In this document: one piece after another, positions 8,331 through 15,853 of the stretch
Layout of the letters: each line of letters opens with the position of its first letter
Numbering within the stretch: position 1 is the first letter of the stretch
NCBI RefSeq assembly: GCF_902506435.1
Contig: NZ_LR733215.1
Span: 1,152,710-1,216,709 of the forward strand
Length of the DNA stretch: 64,000 nt
Reading direction: 5' to 3'
Source of the DNA: Nocardioides sp. AX2bis
Lineage (GTDB): Bacteria; Actinomycetota; Actinomycetes; Propionibacteriales; Nocardioidaceae
Notes under the pieces: generated by a model
What the model saw: the letters and a program-made list of their open reading frames with translations, nothing else
Database searches by the model: none
What the model was told of the DNA's origin: nothing
Translations under genes and position numbers: made by a program

Positions 8331-9056
8331 ATGGCTGAATCTCACGAGGGCGCGGCGACGTCGCCCGCCGGCCCCGACGTCCCCGTGGCCTTCGAGGACC
8401 CCGGCTACCGGGAGGCCGTGGTCGACCTCCTGGGCGTGATCGCCTACGCCGAGATCTCCGCCTTCGAGCGGCTGGCCGAGGACGCCAAGCTCGCCCCGAC
8501 GCTGGCCGACAAGGTCGCCCTGGCCGCGATGGCGACGGCCGAGTTCTCCAAGGTCGCCGCCATCCACGACCGGGTCCGCACCTTCGGCGGCGACCCGTTC
8601 GAGGCGATGACGCCGTTCCGGCTGCCGGTCGAGCAGTTCCACCGCCACACCGCGCCGGCCGACTGGCTGGAGAGCCTGGTCAAGGCCTACGTCGGCGACG
8701 GCCTGGCCAACGACTTCTACCGCGAGGTCGCGGCCTACCTCGACCCCGGCACGCGCGACCTGGTGGTCAGCTCGGTCGAGGGCGGGGAGCACGCCGCCTT
8801 CGTGGTGGACCGGGTGCGCGCGGCGATCGTCGCGGACCCGCGGGTCGGCGGCCGGCTCGCGCTCTGGGGGCGGCGGCTGATGGGGGAGGCGCTGATCCAG
8901 GCCCAGCGGGTGGCGGCCAAGCGGGACGCGCTGTCGGCGCTGCTGGCCGGCGGGGTGGACCGCCCCGGCCTCGACCTGGCCGCGCTGGGCCGGATGTTCA
9001 CCCGGCTGACCGAGCGGCACGCCGAGCGGATGGCGCTGCTCGGCCTCGACAGCTGA
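8331..9056 (+). CDS. ferritin-like fold protein (Rv3210c type)
   Basis: The 241-residue, almost all-helical protein resembles the actinobacterial ferritin-like family related to tRNA-(ms2io6A) hydroxylase. Carboxylate/His positions expected for a di-iron four-helix bundle are visible in AYAEISAFERLAED (about 43-56), TAEFSKVAAIHDR (about 76-88) and VEGGEHAAF (about 146-154). The catalytic role and substrate are not known. It begins at ATG 8331 with TAGGGT 6 nt upstream and no Shine-Dalgarno, so it looks leaderless. The DEAD-box helicase is divergently transcribed from the same 16-bp palindrome, a pairing also kept, from memory, in mycobacteria (Rv3210c/Rv3211). Confidence 0.8.
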   Translation: MAESHEGAATSPAGPDVPVAFEDPGYREAVVDLLGVIAYAEISAFERLAEDAKLAPTLADKVALAAMATAEFSKVAAIHDRVRTFGGDPFEAMTPFRLPVEQFHRHTAPADWLESLVKAYVGDGLANDFYREVAAYLDPGTRDLVVSSVEGGEHAAFVVDRVRAAIVADPRVGGRLALWGRRLMGEALIQAQRVAAKRDALSALLAGGVDRPGLDLAALGRMFTRLTERHAERMALLGLDS

Positions 9057-9108
9057 GCAGCGCCCGCGCCCGGCGTACCGGTGGTGCGGGTCCGACGGGT
9101 CGTGCTGG

Positions 9109-9330
9109 TCAGCCGCGGAAGCCGACGGCGCCGGTGCTGCTGGTGCCGATCTCGACGTAGGCGAGCTTGGCGGCGGGCACCACGACGGTGCGGCCCTTGG
9201 TGTCGGTGAGCGTCAGCACGCCGTCACCTGCCACGGCGTCGGCCACGGCCTGCTGGATGTGCTCCTGCGTCTCGCCGCTGTCGACGACGAGCTCGCGCGC
9301 GGCGTTCTGGACGCCGATCTTGACCTCCAC
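9109..9330 (-). CDS. DUF3107 family small protein
   Basis: The 73-residue protein opens VEVKIGVQNAARELVVDS and contains LTDTKGRTVVVPAAKLAYVEIG, matching from memory the actinobacterial DUF3107 family (TB9.4/Rv3208A). It is an alpha/beta mini-domain of unknown function. GTG 9330 is chosen because it has a good GAGGAG ribosome-binding site 6 nt upstream and starts the conserved sequence. It lies 62 nt downstream of the TetR gene on the same strand, and the pair is probably one transcript. Confidence 0.85.
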   Translation of the reverse strand: MEVKIGVQNAARELVVDSGETQEHIQQAVADAVAGDGVLTLTDTKGRTVVVPAAKLAYVEIGTSSTGAVGFRG

Positions 9331-9392
9331 GATGGTCTCCTCTGCTGGTGGTCGGGGGGTGCACGGGGATCCGTGCGGTGGAGCGGAGGAGC

Positions 9393-10031
9393 TCAGTGCT
9401 CCTCGGTCTTGGGGTAGCCGCGGATGCCGCGCCAGGCCAGCCCGGCGACCAGGGCCGCGGCCTCCTTGCGCTCGAGCCCACCGGCCTCGGTGAGCCAGAA
9501 GCGGGCGCTGACCTGGGCCATGCCGACCAGCGAGACGGCCAGCAGTCGCGAGGCGCCGGCCGGCAGGCCCGTGTCGTCGGCGATGACGGCCGCGATCATG
9601 GTCGCGCAGTCGGCCGTGACCCGGTCGACCTGCTCGCGCACGGCCGGCTCGTTGGTCAGGTCGGACTCGAAGACGAGGCGGAAGGCGCCGGCGTCGTGGG
9701 CGACGTAGGTGTAGAAGGCGTCGACGGTCGCCGCCACGCGCTGCTTGTTGTCCTGCGTGGCCTCCAGGGCCTCGCGGCAGCCCGAGATGATGGCGTCGCA
9801 GGAGGTGTCGAGCAGCGCGAGGTACAGCTCGAGCTTGCCCGGGAAGTGCTGGTAGAGCACCGGCTTGGACACCCCGGCCCGGTCGGCGATGTCGTCCATG
9901 GCCGCGGCGTGGAAGCCCTGGGCCACGAAGACGCCGAGCGCGGCGTCGAGCAGCTGGGCGCGTCGCTCGCGGCGCGGCAGTCGGCCGCCGCGTGGGCGGC
10001 CCTCCTCCACGTCGTGCTGGTCGATGACCAT
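9393..10031 (-). CDS. TetR/AcrR family transcriptional regulator
   Basis: This 212-residue repressor-type protein has an N-terminal TetR helix-turn-helix at about residues 20-66 (RRAQLLDAALGVFVAQGF, then MDDIADRAGVSKPVLYQHF) and a helical ligand-binding C-terminal domain. It matches the position of Rv3208. The start ATG 10031 has AGGAGG about 9 nt upstream. It is divergent from moeZ across a 201-bp gap that holds a GTCGTACGAC palindrome, so control of itself or moeZ is possible. The ligand is unknown. Confidence 0.9.
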   Translation of the reverse strand: MVIDQHDVEEGRPRGGRLPRRERRAQLLDAALGVFVAQGFHAAAMDDIADRAGVSKPVLYQHFPGKLELYLALLDTSCDAIISGCREALEATQDNKQRVAATVDAFYTYVAHDAGAFRLVFESDLTNEPAVREQVDRVTADCATMIAAVIADDTGLPAGASRLLAVSLVGMAQVSARFWLTEAGGLERKEAAALVAGLAWRGIRGYPKTEEH

Positions 10032-10173
10032 GGGGGACCCTCCTCGTCGAGACGTCGTGCGCCGGCGCGTACGCCCGGCCGGACGCCGGACCCGGGGAGC
10101 CTATCCCGGTGCCCAGGACGTCCGGATGACGGGACGAGCACGGGAACACCGCGCGGGGCGGGGGCGTTGTGGT

Positions 10174-10183
10174 GTCGTACGAC
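10174..10183. promoter_or_regulatory. candidate TetR operator palindrome
   Basis: GTCGTACGAC is a perfect 10-bp palindrome between the divergent TetR (start 10031) and moeZ (start 10233) genes, 50 nt from the moeZ start. Location is the only support. The surrounding 10032-10232 gap holds no gene. Confidence 0.25.
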
Positions 10184-10232
10184 GACAGACATCCCTGAAC
10201 CGCGATCTGCGCATCACCGATCGGAGCGACCC

Positions 10233-11432
10233 GTGTCCCTGGCCCCCCTGGTGGAACCCGCCGACGAGCTGACCAACGACGAGGTCCGTCGCTACAGCCG
10301 GCACCTGATCATCCCCGACGTCGGGATGGCCGGCCAGAAGCGGCTGAAGAACGCCAAGGTGCTGGTCATCGGCGCCGGCGGTCTCGGCTCGCCGGCCCTG
10401 CTGTACCTGGCCGCGGCCGGTGTCGGCACCCTCGGCGTCGCCGAGTTCGACGAGGTCGACGAGTCGAACCTGCAGCGCCAGATCATCCACACCCAGTCCG
10501 ACATCGGGAAGTCCAAGGCGGTCTCGGCCAAGGAGTCGATCGCCGAGGCCAACCCGTACGTCGAGGTGGTGCTGCACGAGGAGCGCCTCGACAACGACAA
10601 CGTGATGGACGTCTTCCGCGGCTACGACCTGATCGTCGACGGGACCGACAACTTCGCGACCCGCTACATGGTCAACGACGCGGCCTACTTCCTGGGCATC
10701 CCGTACGTCTGGGGCTCGATCTACCGCTTCGACGGCCAGGCGTCGGTCTTCGCGCCCTCGCTGGCCGACGACGCGCCCTGCTACCGCTGCCTCTACCCCG
10801 AGCCCCCGCCGCCGGGCATGGTCCCCAGTTGCGCCGAGGGCGGCGTGCTCGGCGTGCTGTGCGCCGCGATCGGCTCGATCCAGGTCAACGAGGCGATCAA
10901 GCTGATCACCGGCATCGGCGACCCGGCCGTCGGCAAGCTCGTGATCTACGACGCCCTCGAGCTGGAGTGGCGCAAGCTGCGCGTGCGCAAGGACCCCGAC
11001 TGCGCCCTGTGCGGCGAGAACGCCACGGTCACCGGCCTGATCGACTACGACGCCTTCTGCGGCGCCATCTCCGACGAGGCCGCCGACGCGGCCGCCGGGT
11101 CCACGATCTCGGTGGTCCAGCTGGAGCACATGCTCAAGGAGCGCGAGGAGGGCACCCGCGACTTCACGCTGGTCGACGTGCGTGAGCAGAACGAGTTCGA
11201 GATCAACAAGATCCCCGGCTCGGTGCTGATCCCCAAGGGCGAGTTCCTCAACGGCAACGCCTTCGAGCAGCTGCCGCAGGACAAGCCGGTCGTGCTGCAC
11301 TGCAAGTCGGGCGTGCGCTCGGCCGAGGCGCTGGCAGCGCTCAAGGGCGCCGGATACTCCGACGCGGTCCACGTCGGTGGCGGCGTGGTGGCCTGGGTGA
11401 ACCAGATCGACCCGAGCCAGCCGTCCTACTGA
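10233..11432 (+). CDS. moeZ: MoeZ: adenylyltransferase-sulfurtransferase
   Basis: This 399-residue fusion has an N-terminal MoeB/ThiF-like E1 domain (about 10-270) with nucleotide-binding GAGGLGS at 47-53 and zinc-type Cys pairs (CYRC, later CALC), and a C-terminal rhodanese domain (about 295-399) whose active-site loop CKSGVRS has its Cys near 357. MoeZ adenylates the C-terminal Gly of small sulfur carriers (MoaD, ThiS, CysO type) and then transfers sulfur, serving molybdopterin, thiamine or cysteine synthesis in the cytosol. The start is GTG 10233 with CGGAG upstream; the long in-frame upstream extension is antisense to tetR and rejected. A MoaE gene lies at 33.8 kb. Confidence 0.93.
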   Translation: MSLAPLVEPADELTNDEVRRYSRHLIIPDVGMAGQKRLKNAKVLVIGAGGLGSPALLYLAAAGVGTLGVAEFDEVDESNLQRQIIHTQSDIGKSKAVSAKESIAEANPYVEVVLHEERLDNDNVMDVFRGYDLIVDGTDNFATRYMVNDAAYFLGIPYVWGSIYRFDGQASVFAPSLADDAPCYRCLYPEPPPPGMVPSCAEGGVLGVLCAAIGSIQVNEAIKLITGIGDPAVGKLVIYDALELEWRKLRVRKDPDCALCGENATVTGLIDYDAFCGAISDEAADAAAGSTISVVQLEHMLKEREEGTRDFTLVDVREQNEFEINKIPGSVLIPKGEFLNGNAFEQLPQDKPVVLHCKSGVRSAEALAALKGAGYSDAVHVGGGVVAWVNQIDPSQPSY

Positions 11433-11444
11433 CGCTCGACCCGG

Positions 11445-11487
11445 AACGGCCCCGTCCCCGGCGTAACCCGTCGGGTCCGGGGCCGTT
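11445..11487 (+). terminator. hairpin terminator after moeZ
   Basis: A perfect 10-bp stem (11445-11454 AACGGCCCCG with 11478-11487 CGGGGCCGTT) with a 23-nt loop follows the moeZ stop. It ends one base before GTG 11488, which argues that the next gene starts at ATG 11497. Confidence 0.55.
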
Positions 11488-11496
11488 GTGATCTGC

Positions 11497-12396
11497 ATGA
11501 CCCGCACTCGTCGCACCCACGTCGCCCGCACGCTGGCGGCCCTCGTCCTCGCCTCCGGTGCCGCCGCCTCGACCGCCGCCGTCACCGCGGCCCCCGCCTC
11601 GGCCGAGGCCGGCGGGCGCTGGGCGCCGGCCGGGACCGCGGCGATCCACCCGGGCGTGCAGATGTACACCCAGGGTGCGCAGTGCACCGGCAACTTCGTC
11701 TTCACCGACGCCCGGGACCGGACCTACGTCGGGTACGCGGCGCACTGCGCCGGCCTCGGCGAGGCCACCGACACCGACGGCTGCCAGGCCGAGTCGCTGC
11801 CGCTCGGCACCCGGGTCAGCTTCAACGAGGGCGGCTCGCTGGTCGACGGCGGCACGCGGGTCGGGCGGGGCACGCTGGCCTACTCCTCGTGGCGCACGAT
11901 GGACCGGATCGGCACCACCGCCGCGAACCCGTGCGCCTACAACGACTTCGCGCTGGTCCGCGTCGACCGCGACGACGTCCGCAAGGTCAACCCGAGCGTG
12001 CCGTTCTTCGGCGGCCCGACCGGCATCGACCGCGACGGCACCGCCGAGGGCGACCGGGTCTTCTCGTACGGCAACTCCAGCATCCGCGGCGGCCTCGAGG
12101 TGCTCTCGCCCAAGGTCGGCTTCTCGCTCGGAGACGCGCCCGCGGACGGCGGCTGGTCGCACCCGCTCTACACCCTGACGCCCGGCATCCCCGGCGACTC
12201 CGGCTCGGGCTTCCTGACCGCCGGCGGCACCGCGATCGGCACCCTGTCCACGCTGGGGCTGGCCCCGCTGCCGGCGTCGAACAACATCGGCGACCTCGCC
12301 AAGGAGCTGCGCTTCGCCCAGCGGCACGCCGGGATCGACGGCCTGCGCCTGGTCAAGGGCACCGAGCCGTTCGACCCGGCGGTCCCGATCCCCTGA
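11497..12396 (+). CDS. secreted trypsin-like serine protease
   Basis: The 299-residue precursor begins MTRTRRTHVARTL, followed by an Ala-rich hydrophobic core and an APASAEA cleavage region near residues 34-40, a standard signal peptide. The mature part has a chymotrypsin-fold catalytic triad: His in YAAHCAG, Asp in YNDFALVRV, and Ser in GDSGSGF. Cys pairs (QCTGN with AHC, DGCQ with NPC) could form disulfides outside the cell. It is likely an exported endopeptidase. Downstream genes have their own starts, so it is probably a single-gene unit. ATG 11497 is preferred to GTG 11488, which touches the terminator stem. Confidence 0.87.
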   Translation: MTRTRRTHVARTLAALVLASGAAASTAAVTAAPASAEAGGRWAPAGTAAIHPGVQMYTQGAQCTGNFVFTDARDRTYVGYAAHCAGLGEATDTDGCQAESLPLGTRVSFNEGGSLVDGGTRVGRGTLAYSSWRTMDRIGTTAANPCAYNDFALVRVDRDDVRKVNPSVPFFGGPTGIDRDGTAEGDRVFSYGNSSIRGGLEVLSPKVGFSLGDAPADGGWSHPLYTLTPGIPGDSGSGFLTAGGTAIGTLSTLGLAPLPASNNIGDLAKELRFAQRHAGIDGLRLVKGTEPFDPAVPIP

Positions 12397-12409
12397 GGGA
12401 CGCCTCTGC

Positions 12410-12415
12410 CACGAT
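12410..12415 (+). promoter_or_regulatory. candidate -10 (CACGAT) of the GNAT gene
   Basis: CACGAT is 6 nt before GTG 12422, the same hexamer and spacing as at 599-604. It is a weak TAnnnT variant and points to a leaderless transcript. Confidence 0.35.
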
Positions 12416-12421
12416 GACCCG

Positions 12422-13237
12422 GTGACGCTCGCCGACGACCTGCTCGCCGTGTACGACGACCGGCTGCGCGGTGAGGCCGAGGTGGCCTCCGCGGGCTGGT
12501 CGGCGCCGCTGGGACCGCTCTGGCTGGCGCGGTACGGGCAGCACGGCCTGGTCACCTACCGGACCCTCGACGGCCTGTCCGCCGGGGCGCTCGACGCACT
12601 CGTCGCCGACGTCGTGGCACGGTGGGCCGCCGACCCCGAGGTCACCGCGTGGGAGTGGAAGACCCGCGGCCACGACGGGCCCGCCGACCTCACCGACCGG
12701 CTGCGCTCCGCGGGCCTGGTGCCGGAGGAGCGGGAGACGATCATGCTCGGCGAGGCGGCCGCGCTGGCCGTCGAGGTCGACCTGCCTGACGGCGTCGTGG
12801 TGCGACGTGCCGACGTCGGACCGGACCGGGAGTCCTGGATCTCCCGCGCCGCCGCGCTGCAGCGGCAGGTGTTCGGGCAGGGGCCCAGCGACGCCGAGGT
12901 GCTGGCCCGCTTCGACCGCAACGAGGGCCGTGCCGGCCTGTGGGTGGCCGCCGTGGGCGAGGAGGTCGTCAGCGCCGGCCGGCTCGAGGTCGTCCCCGGC
13001 ACCGGCTGCGCCGGGCTCTGGGGCGGCTGCACGCACCCCGACTGGCGGGGCCGCGGGGTCTACCGGGCGCTGGTGGCCGCCCGCGCCGCGTGGTGCCTGA
13101 CCCAGGACGTCACCTACCTGCACAGCGACTGCTCGCCGATGTCGCGCCCGATCCTGGAGCGCGCCGGTCTGGTCGCCGTCACGACCAGCACGCCCTGGGT
13201 CGGCCCCGGCGGCGCCGTGACCAGCCCGGGGGAGTGA
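12422..13237 (+). CDS. GNAT family N-acetyltransferase
   Basis: The 271-residue protein has a non-catalytic N-terminal half and a GNAT domain at about 120-260. The acetyl-CoA binding signature is visible as HPDWRGRGVYRALVAAR (Q/RxxGxG/A type), followed by the typical C-terminal beta-alpha unit around SDCSPMSRPILERAGL. It would acetylate a small molecule or protein amine; the substrate is unknown. The start is GTG 12422. The next gene starts just downstream, using the GGGGGAG at the end of this gene as ribosome-binding site, so the two are coupled. Confidence 0.85.
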   Translation: MTLADDLLAVYDDRLRGEAEVASAGWSAPLGPLWLARYGQHGLVTYRTLDGLSAGALDALVADVVARWAADPEVTAWEWKTRGHDGPADLTDRLRSAGLVPEERETIMLGEAAALAVEVDLPDGVVVRRADVGPDRESWISRAAALQRQVFGQGPSDAEVLARFDRNEGRAGLWVAAVGEEVVSAGRLEVVPGTGCAGLWGGCTHPDWRGRGVYRALVAARAAWCLTQDVTYLHSDCSPMSRPILERAGLVAVTTSTPWVGPGGAVTSPGE

Positions 13238-13242
13238 CGGGC

Positions 13243-13566
13243 GTGCGGCACCCGGAGGACTACGTCGAGGACGTGCTCACGGTCGTGGAGTCCGTCCCGC
13301 CGGGTCGCGTCACGACGTACGGCGCGGTGGCCCGGGCCGTGGGCGTCTTCGGCCCCCGGCGCGTCGGCAACGTGATGGCCGAGCACGGGGGAGGCGTGCC
13401 GTGGTGGCGCGTGGTGCGCGCCGACGGGTCGCTGCCGCCGAGCCACGACGGCCGCGCACGGGAGGCGTACGAGCTGGAGGGCACGCCGCTGCGGCCCTCC
13501 GGGGCCGTCGACATGGTCTCGGCCTTCGTCGAGCCGGACCCGCCGGCGCCGGGTCCGGCACACTGA
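13243..13566 (+). CDS. alkyltransferase-like protein (MGMT fold, no reactive Cys)
   Basis: The 107-residue protein has the DNA-binding domain of O6-alkylguanine-DNA alkyltransferases: PPGRVTTYGAVARAVG, the Arg-finger region RRVGNVMA, and the active-site loop. In that loop the usual PCHR is PWWR, so the methyl-accepting Cys is replaced by Trp. This is the hallmark of ATL proteins, which bind alkylated guanine and hand it to nucleotide excision repair. GTG 13243 is preferred to GTG 13234 because GGGGAG lies 8 nt upstream of it. Its stop overlaps the -10-like box of the next gene. Confidence 0.88.
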   Translation: MRHPEDYVEDVLTVVESVPPGRVTTYGAVARAVGVFGPRRVGNVMAEHGGGVPWWRVVRADGSLPPSHDGRAREAYELEGTPLRPSGAVDMVSAFVEPDPPAPGPAH

Positions 13567-13570
13567 CCCC

Positions 13571-14239
13571 GTGCTGTACTCCGCGCTCCACTCGGTCGTC
13601 CCACCGCTGGCCAAGGCGGTGTGGCGACCGACGGTCACCGGTCTCGAGCACGTGCCACGCTCCGGCGGCGTCCTGCTGGCCAGCAACCACCTCAGCTTCA
13701 TCGACTCGGTGGTGATCCCCGTCGTGGTGCCCCGCAAGGTCGTCTTCCTGGCCAAGTCCGACTACTTCACCGGATCCGGGCTGAAGGGGGCCGCCACGCG
13801 CGCCTGGTTCGAGTCGCTGGGCATGCTCCCGGTGGACCGGGACGACACGAACGCCGCCCTGGCCAGCCTCGGCATCGCGCAGGAGGTGCTCGAGCGGGGA
13901 GAGGCCTTCGGGATCTACCCGGAGGGCACGCGCTCGCGCGACGGACGGATCTACCGCGGCCGCACCGGTGCCGCGCACCTCGCGCTGACCACCGGCGTCC
14001 CGGTCGTCCCGGTCGCCCTGACCGGCACCGAGGACCTGCAGCCGGTGGGGTCGCGGCTGCCGCGGCTGGTGCCGGTGACGGTCGCCTTCGGCGCCCCGAT
14101 CACGACGGTCGGCCGGTTCGAGGGCGTGCCGCTGGGCCGCGCCCGCCGCGAGCTCACCGACGAGGTGATGGACGCGATCGCGGCGCTGAGCGGCCAGGAG
14201 CGCGCGCCCGGCTACAACGAGCGGTCCGCGGCGACCTGA
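13571..14239 (+). CDS. 1-acyl-glycerol-3-phosphate acyltransferase (PlsC-like)
   Basis: The 222-residue protein has the PlsC acyltransferase motifs: NHLSFID (the HX4D catalytic pair) near 38-44, a central FESLGMLPVDRDD, the substrate-binding EGTRSRDG near 118-125, and VPVVPVALTG near 140-150. It would transfer an acyl chain to lysophosphatidic acid at the inner face of the membrane. The start is GTG 13571. A CACACT hexamer 6 nt upstream, reaching into the previous stop codon, may give it a leaderless transcript. It is convergent with the SMP-30 gene. Confidence 0.88.
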   Translation: MLYSALHSVVPPLAKAVWRPTVTGLEHVPRSGGVLLASNHLSFIDSVVIPVVVPRKVVFLAKSDYFTGSGLKGAATRAWFESLGMLPVDRDDTNAALASLGIAQEVLERGEAFGIYPEGTRSRDGRIYRGRTGAAHLALTTGVPVVPVALTGTEDLQPVGSRLPRLVPVTVAFGAPITTVGRFEGVPLGRARRELTDEVMDAIAALSGQERAPGYNERSAAT

Positions 14240-14255
14240 CGACCGCGGTCGTGGT

Positions 14256-15149
14256 TCAGGGCCGCCCGGCGTGGGGGACCTCGACCCGGACGGCGCGCAT
14301 CTCGCCCTCCCGGGCGGCGCTGCGGGCGTGCTCGTCGAAGTCGGGCGCGCAGCACAGGAACAGCGTGCGGCCGTCGGCACCACCGAGCATGCAGGCGAAG
14401 ACGCCGGTGCCGGTGCTGATCTCCTCCAGCACCCGCCCGCCCTCGGCCACCCGGACGACACGTCCGCCGAGCGCGTCGGCGGTCCACAGCGCGCCCTCGG
14501 CGTCCAGGCAGCACCCGTCGGGGGCCAGCGACAGCTGGCCGATGCCCTCGGCCTGGGCGCGTGAGGTCGGCAGCTCCCCGAACCTCGCCCAGTCACGCCG
14601 GGGGCCGAGGGTGCCGTCGGAGGCGATGTCGAAGGCCGAGACGCGGTTGCCGAGCGTCTCGTCGACCACGAGCACGCCGTCGTCGGTGATCACGCTGCCG
14701 TTGGGGAACCACAGGTCGCGGGCCACGACCGTCACCGTGCCGTCGGGGTCCACGCGCAGCAGGTCGGCGGTCTCCAGGTCGGCGCCGCCCATCAGGTCGA
14801 AGCCGAAGCTGCCGAGGTAGGCACGTCCCTCCGCGTCGACGACCATGTCGTTGGGGTGCCCGGTGACGTACGCCGAGACGTCGGCGTGGGTGACCAGCGT
14901 GCCGTCGGGCTCGCGGCGCAGGACCCGGCGGTCCTTCATCGAGACCACCAGCAGCCGCCCGTCGGGCAGCCAGCCCAGGCCGGACGGCTGTGCCGGCACC
15001 TCGGCCTCGACCCGGAGGTCCTCGCCGTGCTCGGTCGTCGACAGCACCCGGTGCGTGTAGAAGTCGACCATCCACAGCCGGTCCTCGTGCCAGCGCGGGC
15101 ACTCCAGGAAGGTCATGCCGGACAGGACGGTGGTGATCTCGCGCGTCAT
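14256..15149 (-). CDS. SMP-30/gluconolactonase family protein
   Basis: This 297-residue six-bladed beta-propeller protein shows SMP-30/LRE repeats: ECPRWHEDRLWMVDF at about 16-30 (first metal Glu), GHPNDMVVDAEGRAYLGS near 98-115 (Asn ligand), WFPNGSVITDDG, and AEGIGQLSLAPDG with DALGG near 220-235. Relatives hydrolyse lactones using one divalent metal. The substrate is not evident. The start ATG 15149 has TAGCGT 6 nt upstream on the same strand, so the mRNA is probably leaderless. Confidence 0.85.
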   Translation of the reverse strand: MTREITTVLSGMTFLECPRWHEDRLWMVDFYTHRVLSTTEHGEDLRVEAEVPAQPSGLGWLPDGRLLVVSMKDRRVLRREPDGTLVTHADVSAYVTGHPNDMVVDAEGRAYLGSFGFDLMGGADLETADLLRVDPDGTVTVVARDLWFPNGSVITDDGVLVVDETLGNRVSAFDIASDGTLGPRRDWARFGELPTSRAQAEGIGQLSLAPDGCCLDAEGALWTADALGGRVVRVAEGGRVLEEISTGTGVFACMLGGADGRTLFLCCAPDFDEHARSAAREGEMRAVRVEVPHAGRP

Positions 15150-15155
15150 GGGTGC

Positions 15156-15161
15156 ACGCTA
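15156..15161 (-). promoter_or_regulatory. -10 element TAGCGT, leaderless SMP-30 gene
   Basis: Read on the - strand, TAGCGT stands 6 nt before ATG 15149. No Shine-Dalgarno sequence lies between them. Confidence 0.6.
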
Positions 15162-15210
15162 GCGGCGGCGTGACGTCGCTCACAGCGCCGGGCGGGCCGG
15201 GAGCGTGGGC

Positions 15211-15807
15211 TCAGGGGAGGTCGACGAGGCGCAGCCCCGGCTCGGCCGGCTCCGGGTCGCCCGTGAACCGGTGGGCGCCGACCAGGGGGCCCGCGTCCGC
15301 GACCTCCTCGAACGGACCGTCCAGGAGCGCCTCCCGCACGGCGGGGACCGGGTCGTGGCCGCCGCCGTCGGAGGTCGACAGCACCAGGGCCTCGAGGGCC
15401 AGCAGTCCCGGCAGCGCCGCGACGGCGCCCGCGAGGTCGGCCTCGGCCAGGTCGTCGAGCACCCCGCCCAGCACCAGCACGTCCACGGGCAGGACACGGA
15501 GGTAGGCGTCGGTGGTGCCGGGGTCGGCGCAGCGCACGTCGACGTCGAGACGCAGCTCGCGCGCCGTGCCCCGGGCGGCCGCGGCCAGGTCGGGGTCGGG
15601 CTCGACCAGGGTCGCGCGCACGGTCGCGGGGGACCCCGCCAGCACCGGCAGCACGTCCCGGCCGTCGCCGGCCCCCAGGACCAGCAGCCGTACCGCCGCG
15701 CCCGGACCGTCGCCCAGCTCGCGCAGCTCGCGGGCGAGCAGGCGTCGTACGGTCCCCGCCCGCTCGGTCCCCGACGGGTCCTGCCCGGGCCGCCCGTGGT
15801 CGCTCAC
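15211..15807 (-). CDS. putative SAM-dependent methyltransferase-like protein
   Basis: The 198-residue protein has a class-I methyltransferase-like core: LLVLGAGDGRDVLPVLAG (motif I, SAM-binding loop), TLVEPDPDLAAAARG (acidic residue after beta-2) and VLVLGGVLDDLAEADL (motif post II). The C-terminal half is short and lacks a recognisable substrate domain. The target is unknown and it could be an inactive relative. GTG 15807 has GGAG about 3 nt upstream. It is divergent from adnA, 46 nt away, and its own ORF extension beyond 15807 is antisense to adnA. Confidence 0.7.
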   Translation of the reverse strand: MSDHGRPGQDPSGTERAGTVRRLLARELRELGDGPGAAVRLLVLGAGDGRDVLPVLAGSPATVRATLVEPDPDLAAAARGTARELRLDVDVRCADPGTTDAYLRVLPVDVLVLGGVLDDLAEADLAGAVAALPGLLALEALVLSTSDGGGHDPVPAVREALLDGPFEEVADAGPLVGAHRFTGDPEPAEPGLRLVDLP

Positions 15808-15853
15808 CGCTCCAGTGAAGCAGGCTGTCGGCGGGTCGTGCTGGGATGGGTCC

